64,000 nt of DNA. Source: JAKOWB01 sp038363005. Lineage in GTDB: Bacteria; Pseudomonadota; Alphaproteobacteria; Kiloniellales; JACOMY01. Below are positions 34,619 through 46,947 of the stretch, piece by piece (within the stretch, counting starts at the first letter, position 1; every line of letters starts with the position of its first letter). The translations under genes and the position numbers were made by a program. Location: positions 1 through 64,000 of the forward strand of contig JBBQBI010000015.1 in the NCBI GenBank assembly GCA_038363005.1, read 5' to 3'. The notes below the pieces were generated by a model. The model was not told where the DNA came from, did not search any database, and saw only the letters and a list, made by a program, of their open reading frames with translations.

Positions 34619-36733
34619 TCAACCCGCCCGCAGCAACCTGACCGCCTCGTCCCGCCCAAATAAGTACAGCAGCACCCTGAGCGCTTTGCCCCGCGGGCCC
34701 TGCAGCTCCGGATCCAGCTCCAGCAGGCGCCGCGCGTCGTCGCGGGCGATCTGCAGCAAATCCGTCTGCTCGGGCAGGCGGGCGAGGCGGAACTCGGGGA
34801 AGCCGGCCTGCTTGATGCCGAGCAGCTCGCCGCCGCCACGCAGCCGTAGGTCCTCCTCGGCAATGCGGAAGCCGTCCTCGCTCTCGCGCAGGATCTCCAG
34901 GCGGGCACGGGCCGTCTCGCCCAACGGCTGGCCATAGAGCAGCAGGCAGGTCGACTTGCCGGCCCCGCGCCCGATGCGGCCGCGCAGCTGGTGCAGCTGC
35001 GCCAGGCCGAAGCGTTCGGCGTGCTCCACCACCATGACGGTGGCGGCCGGCACGTCGACGCCGACCTCGATCACCGTGGTGGCGACCAGCAGGTCGAGGC
35101 CGCCGGCGCCGGGGGCGCTGTCGGCGAAGGCGGCCATCACGGCGTCCTTCTCCTTGCCCTTCAGGCGGCCGTGCACCAGGCCGACGCGGGTGGCGCCGAA
35201 GCGGGCCTTCAGCTCGGTGAAGCGCTGCTCGGCGGCTGCCAGGTCGCTCTCGTCGGACTCCTCGACCAGCGGGCAGACCCAATAGACCTTGCGGCCCTGC
35301 TCCAGCGCGCGGCCGACGCCGGCGGTGACCTCCTCCAGCCGCTCCAGCGAGACCAGGCGGGTGTCGATCGGCTGGCGGCCGGGCGGCTTCTCGTCAAGCT
35401 TGGAGACGTCCATGTCGCCATAGAGCGTCAGCGTGAGGGTGCGTGGGATCGGCGTCGCCGTCATCACCAGGATGTCGACCGCCTGGCCCTTTTCGGCCAG
35501 CGCCAGGCGCTGGTGCACGCCGAAGCGGTGCTGCTCGTCGACCACCGCCAGCAGCAGGTTCTTGAAGCGCACGTCGTCCTGGAACACCGCGTGGGTACCG
35601 ACCGCCAGCAGCGACTCGCCGCTGGCCAGACGCTGCAGGACGGCCTCGCGCGCCTTGCCCTTGTCGCGGCCGGTCAGGAGCTCGACCCGCAGCCCGGCGG
35701 CGGCGGCCAGCGGCTCGATGGTCTTCAGGTGCTGGCGCGCCAGGATCTCGGTCGGTGCCAGCAGGGCGGCTTGGCCACCGCATTCCGCCGCGGTCAGCAT
35801 GGCGAGCAGCGCCACCACGGTCTTGCCGCTGCCGACGTCGCCCTGCAGCAGGCGCAGCATGCGGCTGTCGCTCGCCATGTCGGCCAGGATCTCGTCCAGC
35901 GCGCGGCGCTGTGCCCCGGTCAGGCGCCAGGGCAGGGCGCCCAGCACAAGCGAGCGCAGGCGGCCGTCGCCACGCAGGCTGCGGCCGCGCGCGCGCTTCT
36001 GCCGGGCGCGCACCAGCGCCAGTGCCAGCTGGTTGGCCAGTAGCTCATCAAAGGCCAGGCGCTGGCGGGCCGGGCTGTCGGGCGCCAAGTCGGCCTCGTC
36101 CTGTGGCTTGTGCGCCGCCAGCAGTGCCGCCTGCCAGGCCGGCCAGGCGTGGCGCCGCAGCAGCAGAGGGTCCTGCCATTCCGGCAGGTCCGGCAGGCGG
36201 GCCAGCGCGGCTGCCACCGCCTTCTGCACCACCTTGGGCGTCAGCCCGGCGGTCAGGGGATAGACCGGCTCCAGTAGCGGCAGGCTGGCGGCTTCCTCCG
36301 GCGCGACGATGTAGTCGGGATGGGTGATCTGCCGCCCGCCGGACCAGTCCTCCAGCTTGCCGCTGACCACGCGCTGGCTGCCGACCGGCAGCTGCGCCTC
36401 CAGCCAGGCGCGCTGGGCGTGGAAGAACACCAGGTCGACGAAACCCGTCTTGTCGGAACAGCGCACCCGCCAGGGCTGGCGTTGATTGCGCGGCTCGGCG
36501 ATCTGCTCGACCGTCACAGTCACTGTGACGATGCGGCCGGTCTGCGCCACTGCCAGGGTCGGCTGGTAGCGCCGGTCGATCAGCCCGCCGGGCAGGTGCC
36601 AGCAGAGGTCGACCACCCGGCCGCCGCCGTCGCCATGGTCGGTCAGTCGCGCCAGCAGCTTGCCGAAGCGCGGACCGATGCCCGGCAGGCTGGTGGCTTC
36701 GGCATAGAGGGGGAAGAGGACTTCTGGGCGCAC
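34619..36733 (-). CDS. recG: ATP-dependent DNA helicase RecG
   Basis: 704-residue superfamily 2 helicase that reverses stalled forks and processes recombination intermediates. The N-terminal wedge domain (OB) is followed by motif I 'LLQGDVGSGKTVVALLAM', motif II 'VVDEQHRFGVHQR' (DEQH), motif III 'LVMTATPIPRTL' and motif VI 'QLHQLRGRIGRGAGKSTCLL'. The late 'RGGGELLGIKQAGFPEF' is RecG-specific. Start GTG at 36733. It is divergent from sdhE-mfd, as usual in Alphaproteobacteria. Confidence 0.97.
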   Translation of the reverse strand: MRPEVLFPLYAEATSLPGIGPRFGKLLARLTDHGDGGGRVVDLCWHLPGGLIDRRYQPTLAVAQTGRIVTVTVTVEQIAEPRNQRQPWRVRCSDKTGFVDLVFFHAQRAWLEAQLPVGSQRVVSGKLEDWSGGRQITHPDYIVAPEEAASLPLLEPVYPLTAGLTPKVVQKAVAAALARLPDLPEWQDPLLLRRHAWPAWQAALLAAHKPQDEADLAPDSPARQRLAFDELLANQLALALVRARQKRARGRSLRGDGRLRSLVLGALPWRLTGAQRRALDEILADMASDSRMLRLLQGDVGSGKTVVALLAMLTAAECGGQAALLAPTEILARQHLKTIEPLAAAAGLRVELLTGRDKGKAREAVLQRLASGESLLAVGTHAVFQDDVRFKNLLLAVVDEQHRFGVHQRLALAEKGQAVDILVMTATPIPRTLTLTLYGDMDVSKLDEKPPGRQPIDTRLVSLERLEEVTAGVGRALEQGRKVYWVCPLVEESDESDLAAAEQRFTELKARFGATRVGLVHGRLKGKEKDAVMAAFADSAPGAGGLDLLVATTVIEVGVDVPAATVMVVEHAERFGLAQLHQLRGRIGRGAGKSTCLLLYGQPLGETARARLEILRESEDGFRIAEEDLRLRGGGELLGIKQAGFPEFRLARLPEQTDLLQIARDDARRLLELDPELQGPRGKALRVLLYLFGRDEAVRLLRAG

Positions 36734-36765
36734 GGCGGGATGATAGGACGGGCCCTCGCTTCATA

Positions 36766-36803
36766 CACCCCCCTCCCGCAGCCGCAGGGTCGGGGAGGGG
36801 GTG
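36766..36803. repeat. G/C-rich inverted repeat between recG and sdhE
   Basis: An imperfect inverted repeat, CACCCCCCTCCC ... GGGGAGGGGGTG with a 14-nt loop, occupies the divergent promoter gap. It resembles the CCCTC-C-rich / G-rich arms of the larger repeat at 40627-40744 and may belong to the same interspersed family. Confidence 0.5.
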
Positions 36804-36841
36804 GCGGGACGGCGGCGCCGGGCCTATATCCTTGCCGGCGC

Positions 36842-37108
36842 ATGACCGATGACCGTCACACCCGCGTCAAGCGGCTGATCTACCGCTCCTGGCACCGCGG
36901 TACCAAGGAGCTGGACCTGCTGCTGGGCCCCTTTGCCCAGGCGGAGCTGGAGGAGCTTACCCAGGACGAGCTCGGCGACTACGAGACGCTGCTCGAGGCG
37001 CCGGAGCCCTTGCTTTACGACCTGCTGACCGGTAAGGCCTCGGCGCCACTCTTCGACACCCCGGTCTTGCGCCGGATTCATGCCTTTCACCACCGGCCGA
37101 GAGCCTAG
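36842..37108 (+). CDS. sdhE: FAD assembly factor SdhE
   Basis: Small helical protein that promotes covalent FAD attachment to the succinate dehydrogenase flavoprotein. 88 residues. The conserved 'RLIYRSWHRGTKELDLLLGP' contains the R-G-x-x-E motif, followed by 'LTQDELGDYETLLEAPEPLL' and 'DLLTG', as in SdhE/YgfY/DUF339. ATG at 36842 is the first start that fits the family. It precedes mfd, an arrangement conserved in Alphaproteobacteria. Confidence 0.95.
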   Translation: MTDDRHTRVKRLIYRSWHRGTKELDLLLGPFAQAELEELTQDELGDYETLLEAPEPLLYDLLTGKASAPLFDTPVLRRIHAFHHRPRA

Positions 37109-37118
37109 TATCCCGCCC

Positions 37119-40622
<3,504 letters not shown>

Positions 40623-40626
40623 ATCT

Positions 40627-40744
40627 CCCTCTCCCCTTGCGGGGGAGGGTTGGGGTGGGGGCCTCTCTTGTCGATTGTTTGCGGCGCTGGCCCCGAAGCT
40701 CCAACCTAGGCCCCCTCCCACCCCTCCCCCGCAAGGGGGGAGGG
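40627..40744. repeat. Long inverted repeat of hairpin-forming C/G-rich units
   Basis: Two near-identical arms in opposite orientation (40627-40664 and 40708-40744) with a 43-nt spacer fill the gap between mfd and the next gene. Each arm is itself a hairpin: CCCTC-C-CCC TTGC GGGGGAGGG, then a G-rich tail ending in GGCCT. This is the layout of REP/BIME-type interspersed elements and may also terminate mfd transcription. Similar sequences are at 36766-36803. Confidence 0.8.
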
Positions 40745-40769
40745 CTAACCAGGTGCAGGCGCCCGATCC

Positions 40770-42236
40770 ATGACAGTCACCCTCGACTCCCTCGACGACT
40801 TCTCCCTCGACAACCTGCGCCGTGTCGCCTGGAACGGCGAAGCGGTGAGCCTCGGCGACGCGGCGCGCGCCCGCATCCGAAAAGCCCGGCAGGAGTTCCT
40901 GGCGTTGATCGCGACCGAACCGGACAAGCCGGTCTATGGCGTGACCTCCGGTTTCGGTGATCGCGCGGCGGTGATCCTCAGCGAGGACGAGCGCCAGGCG
41001 CAGGCCAAGCGGCCGCCGCTGGTGCGCTCCATGGGCCTGGGCCCGGCACTGCCGGAGCGGGTGGTGCGGGCGATGATCCTGACCCGGCTGCTGAACTATG
41101 TCTCCGGCTACGCCGCGATCAGCCTGGAGACCACCGAGGCCATCGTCGCCATGCTGGATGGCCGGCCGCTGCCCGTCGTGCGGCTCTACGCGCAGGACAG
41201 CGAGGGCGAGCTGCACCAGCTCTTTAACCTCTATCATCAGCTGATGGGCGAACCCAGCCAGCTGCGCGACCAGAATGCGCTGCGCAATGGCACCGGCTGC
41301 GCCCCGGGCCTGGTGGCCGACACCGCGCTGCTGGCCCGCCGTCGCGCGCGGCTGACACTGCGCGTGCTGGCGCTGTCGCTGGATGCCGCCAACATGGGGC
41401 TCGACCCGCTCGACCCGGCATTGAAGCCGTTGCTGCGCGATCCGCACGAGGGCGCGGCCATCGACCTGCTGCGGGCCGATCTGGCCGGCGTGACCATGGT
41501 TGGGCGGCGGGCCCATCAGGCACCGATCTCCTGGTGCATCGTCACTCGCATGGCGGGGCAGCTGCTGCGCGTTGTGGCCGAAGCCGAGTCCGCGGCCAGC
41601 CACCTGCTGGCGGCGGTGAATGACAACCCGGTCTTCCTGGGGCCGGCGGAGGCGCCGCCGCACGGCCGCTGCATCACCAGCGGCGGCTTCCATGTGCCGC
41701 GCGCCTATCACACGCTGAACTGGCTGGCGCAGGCCTGGGCCGACGTGGCCGCCATCGTCGCCAAGCAGGTCGACCAGATCCACAAGGCCAGCGTCACCGG
41801 CCTGGCCGACAAGCTGTTCACCGCCGACAACCGCTTCTCGACCTTCTTCCTGGGCACCGCCGCCTATGACCTGGCGACGCGCGCCCGCGATGCGGCGATC
41901 CCGGCACTGACGCCGCTCTATCCCGGCCACGATACCCAGACCGACACCATCATGCCGCTGTTCCGCGCCTGGGAACGCGAGAGCCAGGCGGCGCAGGCCT
42001 TCGACTGCTGCCTGGCCATGCTGGCGGCCAGTGCCAGCCAGGCCCTGGCCGTGGCCGGCCGCGACCCGGCGCCGCCACTGCGTGGGTTCCTCAAGGCGGT
42101 GCGCGCCGCCTTTCCGCTGGTGACCACGCCACGCGACCTGGGTGAGGACACGCAGCGCCTGGCGGACGCCTTCGCGGCGGCGCTGCTGGGGCAGGGCGAG
42201 GATTTCGGTATCCCGGCTGAGTCGCTCGCCGGGTAG
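40770..42236 (+). CDS. Histidine/phenylalanine ammonia-lyase superfamily protein lacking the MIO triad
   Basis: 488 residues with the overall layout of aromatic amino-acid lyases. The N-terminal tyrosine loop 'VYGVTSGFGDRA' corresponds to YGxNTGFG. 'NALRNGTGCAPGLVADTAL' corresponds to the LxNGTxxxTA helix, 'AVNDNPVFL' to the SDNP loop, and 'TSGGFHVPRA' to the SGGNFH segment. Where active enzymes have G-A-S-G-D, whose Ala-Ser-Gly cyclises to the MIO electrophile, this protein has Ser144-Glu145-Gly146 in 'AQDSEGELHQL'. The QDxYSLR and QEDHVS motifs are also not recognisable. It should not act as an ordinary ammonia lyase. Another chemistry or a non-enzymatic role is possible. Confidence 0.8.
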   Translation: MTVTLDSLDDFSLDNLRRVAWNGEAVSLGDAARARIRKARQEFLALIATEPDKPVYGVTSGFGDRAAVILSEDERQAQAKRPPLVRSMGLGPALPERVVRAMILTRLLNYVSGYAAISLETTEAIVAMLDGRPLPVVRLYAQDSEGELHQLFNLYHQLMGEPSQLRDQNALRNGTGCAPGLVADTALLARRRARLTLRVLALSLDAANMGLDPLDPALKPLLRDPHEGAAIDLLRADLAGVTMVGRRAHQAPISWCIVTRMAGQLLRVVAEAESAASHLLAAVNDNPVFLGPAEAPPHGRCITSGGFHVPRAYHTLNWLAQAWADVAAIVAKQVDQIHKASVTGLADKLFTADNRFSTFFLGTAAYDLATRARDAAIPALTPLYPGHDTQTDTIMPLFRAWERESQAAQAFDCCLAMLAASASQALAVAGRDPAPPLRGFLKAVRAAFPLVTTPRDLGEDTQRLADAFAAALLGQGEDFGIPAESLAG

Positions 42237-42249
42237 AGCGGAGAGCTGT

Positions 42250-42891
42250 TTACTCCGCCGCCTGGTCCTTGTTGTTCGCCAGGTCGAAGAGCTGGAACAG
42301 CACCTCGGGTGGGTGCGCGCCGGACAGCACGTACTTCTGTTCGAAGATGTAGGTCGGCACGCCCTGGATGCCCATCTCGCGCGCGCGGGTGTCTTCCGCC
42401 AGCACTTCAAGCAGCCCTTCGGTACCCTCCAGGTAGGCCTCGAGCTCGGCGCGCGGCAGGCCGATCGATTGGCCAACCTCCAGCAGCACCGCCGGGTCGC
42501 CGATGTCGCGGGCCTCGATGAAATAGGCCTGGAAGACCGCCTCCATCGCCGCCTCGCTCATGCCGGCGGCGGTGGCCAGGCGGATCAGGCGGTGCGACAG
42601 CGCGGTGTTGGGCGTGCGCGTCATGCGGTCGAAGGCGAAGGCGATGCCCTCCAGCTCGCCGGCGTCCAACACCGGCTGGTAGACCTGCTTGGCGCGGTCG
42701 GCGCCGCCGAACTTCAGCTCCATGTAGCGGTCGCGCGCCATGCCTTCGCTCGGCATGCTGGGGTTGAGCTGGAAGGCCCGCCAGGTCAGCTCGACCTTGT
42801 CCTGCGGCCGTTCCGCCAGGGCGCGCTCCAGGCGCCGCTTGCCGATCAGGCACCAGGGGCAGATGGTGTCGGCGTAGATGTCGATCCGCAT
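42250..42891 (-). CDS. DsbA/FrnE-family oxidoreductase or 2-hydroxychromene-2-carboxylate isomerase-like protein
   Basis: 213 residues beginning 'MRIDIYADTICPWCLIGKRR', with the CPWC active-site motif of FrnE-type cytosolic DsbA homologues. 'RTPNTALSHRLIRLATAAG', 'AYFIEARDIGDPAVL' and the cis-Pro loop 'MGIQGVPTYIFEQKYVLSGA' follow, all typical. ATG at 42891 begins the fold directly. There is no signal peptide, so it is cytoplasmic. It is convergent with the MIO-less lyase homologue, with 13 nt between stops. Confidence 0.9.
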   Translation of the reverse strand: MRIDIYADTICPWCLIGKRRLERALAERPQDKVELTWRAFQLNPSMPSEGMARDRYMELKFGGADRAKQVYQPVLDAGELEGIAFAFDRMTRTPNTALSHRLIRLATAAGMSEAAMEAVFQAYFIEARDIGDPAVLLEVGQSIGLPRAELEAYLEGTEGLLEVLAEDTRAREMGIQGVPTYIFEQKYVLSGAHPPEVLFQLFDLANNKDQAAE

Positions 42892-42995
42892 GGCAGTCTC
42901 CAAAGGGGTCGCCGTCCCTTGACCCGCGACGGCTGCCCCTGGACGATAGCGCGCCGCGACCGCGACACCCAAGCCCCTCCAGAGTCCCAGGACCC

Positions 42996-44636
42996 ATGAC
43001 CGGAACGCCGCGCCAGACGATCTACGACCAGGGCCTGGACCGCAGCCCGGCGAACTTCGCCGCCATGAGCCCCATCGGCTTCCTGCGCCGCGCCGCGCTG
43101 GTGCACCCGGAGCGCCTGGCCATCGTGCACGGCGACCAGCGCATCACCTATGGCGAGTTCTATGTGCGCTGCCAGCGCTTCGCCTCGGCGCTGCAGCGGC
43201 GTGGCATCGGCCATGGCGACTGCGTGGCGGTCATGGCGCCCAATGTGCCGGCACTGCTGGAGGCGCACTTCGCGGTGCCGATGCTGGGCGCGGTGCTGAA
43301 CGCCATCAACACACGGCTGGATGCCGCCACCATCGCCTTCATCCTGGAGCATGGCGAGGCCAAGCTGCTGATCACCGATCGCGAGCTGTCGCCGGCGATG
43401 GCCCCAGCCCTGGCGCAGCTCGGTCGCCGCCTGCCGGTGATCGACATCGACGACCCGCTGGGCAGCGGCGGCGAGCTGCTGGGCGAGACCGACTACGAGG
43501 CCTTCCTGCTGGAGGGCGACCCGGTCTTCCACAGCCAGGAGCCGCGCGACGAGTGGCAGAGCATCTGCCTGCTCTATACCTCGGGCACCACCGGCAACCC
43601 CAAGGGCGTGGTCTACCACCACCGCGGCGCCTATCTGAACGCGTTGGGCAACGTCATCCAGTTCGGCCTGTCGGCGCGCTCGGTCTACCTCTGGACCCTG
43701 CCGATGTTCCACTGCTCCGGCTGGGCCTACACCTGGGCGGTGACGGCGGCGGCGGCGACCCACGTCTGCCTGCGCAAGGTCGATCCGGCGCTGGTGTTCC
43801 AGCTGATCGAGCAGGAGAAGGTGACGCATCTCTGCGGCGCGCCGGTGGTACTCAACCTGTTGGCGCACGCACCCAACGCGGTGAAGCGGCCGCTGCCCAA
43901 CGCGGTCAAGGTGATGACCGGCGGCGCCGCGCCGCCCTCGGCCATCATCGAGAACATGGAGAGCCAGGGCTTCTCCATCATTCACGCCTATGGCCTGACC
44001 GAGACCTATGGCCCGGCCACCGCCTGCCTGTGGCAGGAAGCCTGGGGTGAGCTCGACCTGACCGCCCGTTCGGAGAGGATGGCGCGCCAGGGTGTCGCCA
44101 ACCTCACGCTGGAGGCCGCCACGGTGCGCGACCCCGACAGCCTGGTCGAGCTGCCCTGGGACGGCACCACGCTGGGCGAGATCATGGTGCGCGGCAACAC
44201 CGTGATGAAGGGCTACCTGAAGAACCCGACGGCGACGACCGCCGCCTTTGCCGGTGGCTGGTTCCACAGCGGCGACCTGGCGGTGCGCCACCCCGACGGC
44301 TACATCGAGGTGAAGGACCGCTCGAAGGACATCATCATCTCCGGCGGCGAGAACATCTCGTCCCTGGAGGTCGAGGAGGCACTCTATCGCCATCCCATGG
44401 TGCTGGAGGCGGCGGTGGTCGCCCGGCCCGACGAGAGGTGGGGCGAGACGCCCTGCGCCTTCGTAACGCTGAAGTCCGGCGCCGAGTGCACGGCGGAGGA
44501 GATCATCGAGCACTGCCGGCGCGCGCTGGCTCGCTTCAAGGTGCCGCGCAGCGTTGTCTTCGGCCCGCTGCCCAAGACCTCGACCGGCAAGATCCAGAAG
44601 TTCGTGCTGCGCCAGCAGGCCAGGGAGCTGCCGTGA
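42996..44636 (+). CDS. Acyl-CoA synthetase (AMP-forming), LvaE/DmdB-like
   Basis: 546 residues. Activates a carboxylic acid as its CoA thioester. The AMP-binding signature is 'LLYTSGTTGNPKGVVYHHRG'. 'AYGLTETYGPA', 'GGWFHSGDLAVRHPDGYIEV' and 'DRSKDIIISGGENISSLEVE' follow, with the catalytic lysine in 'PKTSTGKIQKFVLR'. The 'LPMFHCSGW' block is shared by medium/short-chain ligases such as methylmercaptopropionate- and levulinate-activating enzymes. It is the first gene of a six-gene operon; the next gene overlaps its stop (GTGA). By context it would supply 4-hydroxyacyl- or 4-oxoacyl-CoA. Confidence 0.9.
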   Translation: MTGTPRQTIYDQGLDRSPANFAAMSPIGFLRRAALVHPERLAIVHGDQRITYGEFYVRCQRFASALQRRGIGHGDCVAVMAPNVPALLEAHFAVPMLGAVLNAINTRLDAATIAFILEHGEAKLLITDRELSPAMAPALAQLGRRLPVIDIDDPLGSGGELLGETDYEAFLLEGDPVFHSQEPRDEWQSICLLYTSGTTGNPKGVVYHHRGAYLNALGNVIQFGLSARSVYLWTLPMFHCSGWAYTWAVTAAAATHVCLRKVDPALVFQLIEQEKVTHLCGAPVVLNLLAHAPNAVKRPLPNAVKVMTGGAAPPSAIIENMESQGFSIIHAYGLTETYGPATACLWQEAWGELDLTARSERMARQGVANLTLEAATVRDPDSLVELPWDGTTLGEIMVRGNTVMKGYLKNPTATTAAFAGGWFHSGDLAVRHPDGYIEVKDRSKDIIISGGENISSLEVEEALYRHPMVLEAAVVARPDERWGETPCAFVTLKSGAECTAEEIIEHCRRALARFKVPRSVVFGPLPKTSTGKIQKFVLRQQARELP

Positions 44637-45400
44637 CCGCAGCCGCCTTCGACCTGAACGGCAAGGTGACATTGGTCACCGGCGCCTCGGCGGGGCTCGG
44701 GCGCCACTTCGCGCTGACCCTGGCGCGGGCCGGCGCCACGGTCGCGGTCACCGCGCGGCGCCTGGCACCGCTGCAGGCCTTGGCGGCGGAGATCACGGCC
44801 TCCGGCGGGAAAGCGCTGCCCGTCGTGCTGGACGTGACCGACACGGCCTCGGTCGCCGCGGCCCTGGAGACGGTGGAGCGCGCGCTGGGCCCCATCGACA
44901 TCCTGGTGAACAACGCCGGCATTGCCGCCACGGCGCCAGCGCTGGACGTCGCCGAAGACGACTGGAACCGGGTGATCGCCACCGACCTTTCCGGCGTATT
45001 CCGCCTAGCCCAGGCGGTCGCCCGGCGCATGGTCGCCGACAAGCGCGGCGGCAGCATCGTCAACATTGCCTCGATCATCGGGCTGGGCGGCGGCTCGCTG
45101 CTGGCTGCCTACAGCGCCGCCAAGGCCGGCGTGATCAGCCTGACCCGCACCCTGGCCGTGGAATGGGCGCGCCACGGTATCAGGGTCAATGCCATCGCGC
45201 CGGGCTATATCGAGACCGACATGAATCGCGAAACGCTGAACTCGCCGGTCGGCGAGATGATGCGCAAAAAGATCCCGCAGCGCCGCTTCGGCCTGCCGGA
45301 GGACCTCGACGGCCCGCTGCTGCTGCTGGCAAGTCCGGCTTCCGCCTTCATGACCGGTGCCTGCCTCGTCGTCGACGGCGGGCAGTCGGTCGTCATCTGA
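44633..45400 (+). CDS. Short-chain dehydrogenase/reductase, LvaD-like by context
   Basis: 255 residues. Nucleotide-binding 'VTLVTGASAGLGRHFALTLA', structural 'ILVNNAGIAATAP', catalytic Ser around 'IVNIASIIGLGG', Tyr-Lys in 'AAYSAAKAGVISL', and the end 'LVVDGGQSVVI' are all classical SDR features. Translationally coupled to the ligase (GTGA overlap). In the Pseudomonas lva pathway the equivalent position is filled by an oxidoreductase that acts with the acyl-CoA dehydrogenase-like enzyme; here that is inference. Confidence 0.92.
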   Translation: MTAAAFDLNGKVTLVTGASAGLGRHFALTLARAGATVAVTARRLAPLQALAAEITASGGKALPVVLDVTDTASVAAALETVERALGPIDILVNNAGIAATAPALDVAEDDWNRVIATDLSGVFRLAQAVARRMVADKRGGSIVNIASIIGLGGGSLLAAYSAAKAGVISLTRTLAVEWARHGIRVNAIAPGYIETDMNRETLNSPVGEMMRKKIPQRRFGLPEDLDGPLLLLASPASAFMTGACLVVDGGQSVVI

Positions 45401-45409
45401 GGAGTTCTC

Positions 45410-45736
45410 ATGTTTCTCGACCATCGCACCTACACCCTCAAGCCCGGCAAGCTGAAGGCCTATCTGGAGCTCTATGAGCGCGAGGGCCTGCCGATCCAGC
45501 GCCAGCATCTGGGCGAACCCTTCGGCTGGTTCACCACCGAGGTCGGCAACGTCAACCAGGTCGTGCACATGTGGCTCTACAGCGACTTGAACGAACGCCA
45601 ACGCCGCCGCACCGCCATGCTGGCCGACCCGCGCTGGCCGAGTTTCTCCAGCCAGGCAGGCGAGCTGCTCGACACCATGGAGAACAAGATTCTGCGGGCG
45701 GCGAGCTTCGCGCCCGTCGCGCCGCCGGTTCGCTGA
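45410..45736 (+). CDS. NIPSNAP family protein
   Basis: 108 residues with the dimeric alpha/beta-barrel pattern of NIPSNAP proteins: 'MFLDHRTYTLKPGKLKAYLE', 'GEPFGWFTTEVGNVNQVVHM', 'WLYSDLNERQRRRTAM'. GAGG precedes the ATG by about 6 nt. These small proteins often accompany catabolic operons and may bind or process reactive intermediates; no catalytic role is established. It lies between the SDR and the acyl-CoA dehydrogenase. Confidence 0.92.
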   Translation: MFLDHRTYTLKPGKLKAYLELYEREGLPIQRQHLGEPFGWFTTEVGNVNQVVHMWLYSDLNERQRRRTAMLADPRWPSFSSQAGELLDTMENKILRAASFAPVAPPVR

Positions 45737-45750
45737 GGAGCAGGGCAGCC

Positions 45751-46947
45751 GTGGACTTTACTCTGTCGCCTGCCGTCGCCGACTACTGCGCCAAGGTGCG
45801 CGCCTTCGTCGAGCGCGAGATCCTGCCGCTGGAGGCCGAGCCGGCCACCTATGACGCGCACGAGAACATCGCCCTGCCAGTGCTTGAGGGTCTGCGCGCC
45901 AAGGTGAAGGCCGCCGGCCTCTGGGCGCCGCAGATGCCCAAGTCGCGCGGCGGCCAGGGCCTCGACGTCGTCGGCTGCGCCGCCGCCTATGAGGTCATGG
46001 GGCGTTCGATCTTCGGCCCCGTCGCCTTCAACTGCGCTGCGCCGGACGACGGCAACATGACGGTAATGCAGAAGATCGGCACGCCGGCACAGCAGGATTG
46101 GTGGCTGCAGCCGCTGGTCGACGGCAAGGTGCGCTCGGCCTTCGTGATGACCGAGCCGATGCCCGGCGGCGGCAGCGACCCGACGCAGATCCGGACGCGG
46201 GCCGAGAAGCGCGGCGACCGCTATGTGGTGAACGGCCACAAGTGGTTCATCACCGGCGCCGGCGAGGCCAGCCACTTCATCCTGATCGCGCGTACCAGCG
46301 ACGACCAGCGCCATGGCCTGTCGGCCTTCCTGTTCCACAAGGACCAGCCGGGTTGGGAAATCCTGCGCCGCATCCCGATCATGGGGCCGGAGGAGCACGG
46401 CGGGCACTGCGAGCTGCGCTTCGACGGCCTGGAGATCCCGGCCGAAAACCTGCTGCTGAAGGAAGGCGACGGCCTGAAGGTCACGCAGATCCGTCTGGGC
46501 ACCGCGCGGCTGACGCACTGCATGCGTTGGCTCGGCATGGCTAAGCGGGCACTGGAGATCTGCCAGCCCTACATCAGCCAGCGCGTCGCCTTCGGCCAGA
46601 CGCTGGCGGAGCACGAATCGGTGCAAGGCCTGCTGGGCCGCGCCGCCATGGGGATCGAGATCGGCCGCCTGCTCACCATGCGGGCGGCGGCCAAGCTCGA
46701 CCAAGGCGACTTCGCCCGCAAGGAAGTCTCCATGGCCAAGGTGCAGGTGGCCGACACGCTGCACCTGGCGATCGATACCGCCATGCAGCTGATGGGCGCC
46801 AAGGGCTACTCCAAGGATACGCGGCTGGAGTGGATGTACCGCTATGCCCGCCAGGCCCGGCTGGTCGACGGCGCCAGCGAGGTACACATGATGGTGCTGG
46901 CGCGCGCCCTCTTGGCCGAGGGCCAGGACTTCTGGTCGTGGGGCTGA
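45751..46947 (+). CDS. Acyl-CoA dehydrogenase, ACAD10/11 and LvaC type
   Basis: 398-residue FAD enzyme. FAD/substrate motifs 'SAFVMTEPMPGGGSDPTQIR' and 'VNGHKWFITGAGEASHFIL' are standard. The C-terminal segment reads 'ARQARLVDGASEVHMMVLAR'. The position of the usual catalytic glutamate (E-G-T) holds Asp373, as in the D-G-x-x-E-V-H motif of ACAD10/11-like proteins. Those act on phosphorylated 4-hydroxyacyl-CoA. GTG at 45751 with GAGGAG upstream. Its 3' end overlaps the phosphotransferase gene by 10 nt, mirroring the kinase-dehydrogenase fusion of the animal proteins. Confidence 0.92.
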   Translation: MDFTLSPAVADYCAKVRAFVEREILPLEAEPATYDAHENIALPVLEGLRAKVKAAGLWAPQMPKSRGGQGLDVVGCAAAYEVMGRSIFGPVAFNCAAPDDGNMTVMQKIGTPAQQDWWLQPLVDGKVRSAFVMTEPMPGGGSDPTQIRTRAEKRGDRYVVNGHKWFITGAGEASHFILIARTSDDQRHGLSAFLFHKDQPGWEILRRIPIMGPEEHGGHCELRFDGLEIPAENLLLKEGDGLKVTQIRLGTARLTHCMRWLGMAKRALEICQPYISQRVAFGQTLAEHESVQGLLGRAAMGIEIGRLLTMRAAAKLDQGDFARKEVSMAKVQVADTLHLAIDTAMQLMGAKGYSKDTRLEWMYRYARQARLVDGASEVHMMVLARALLAEGQDFWSWG

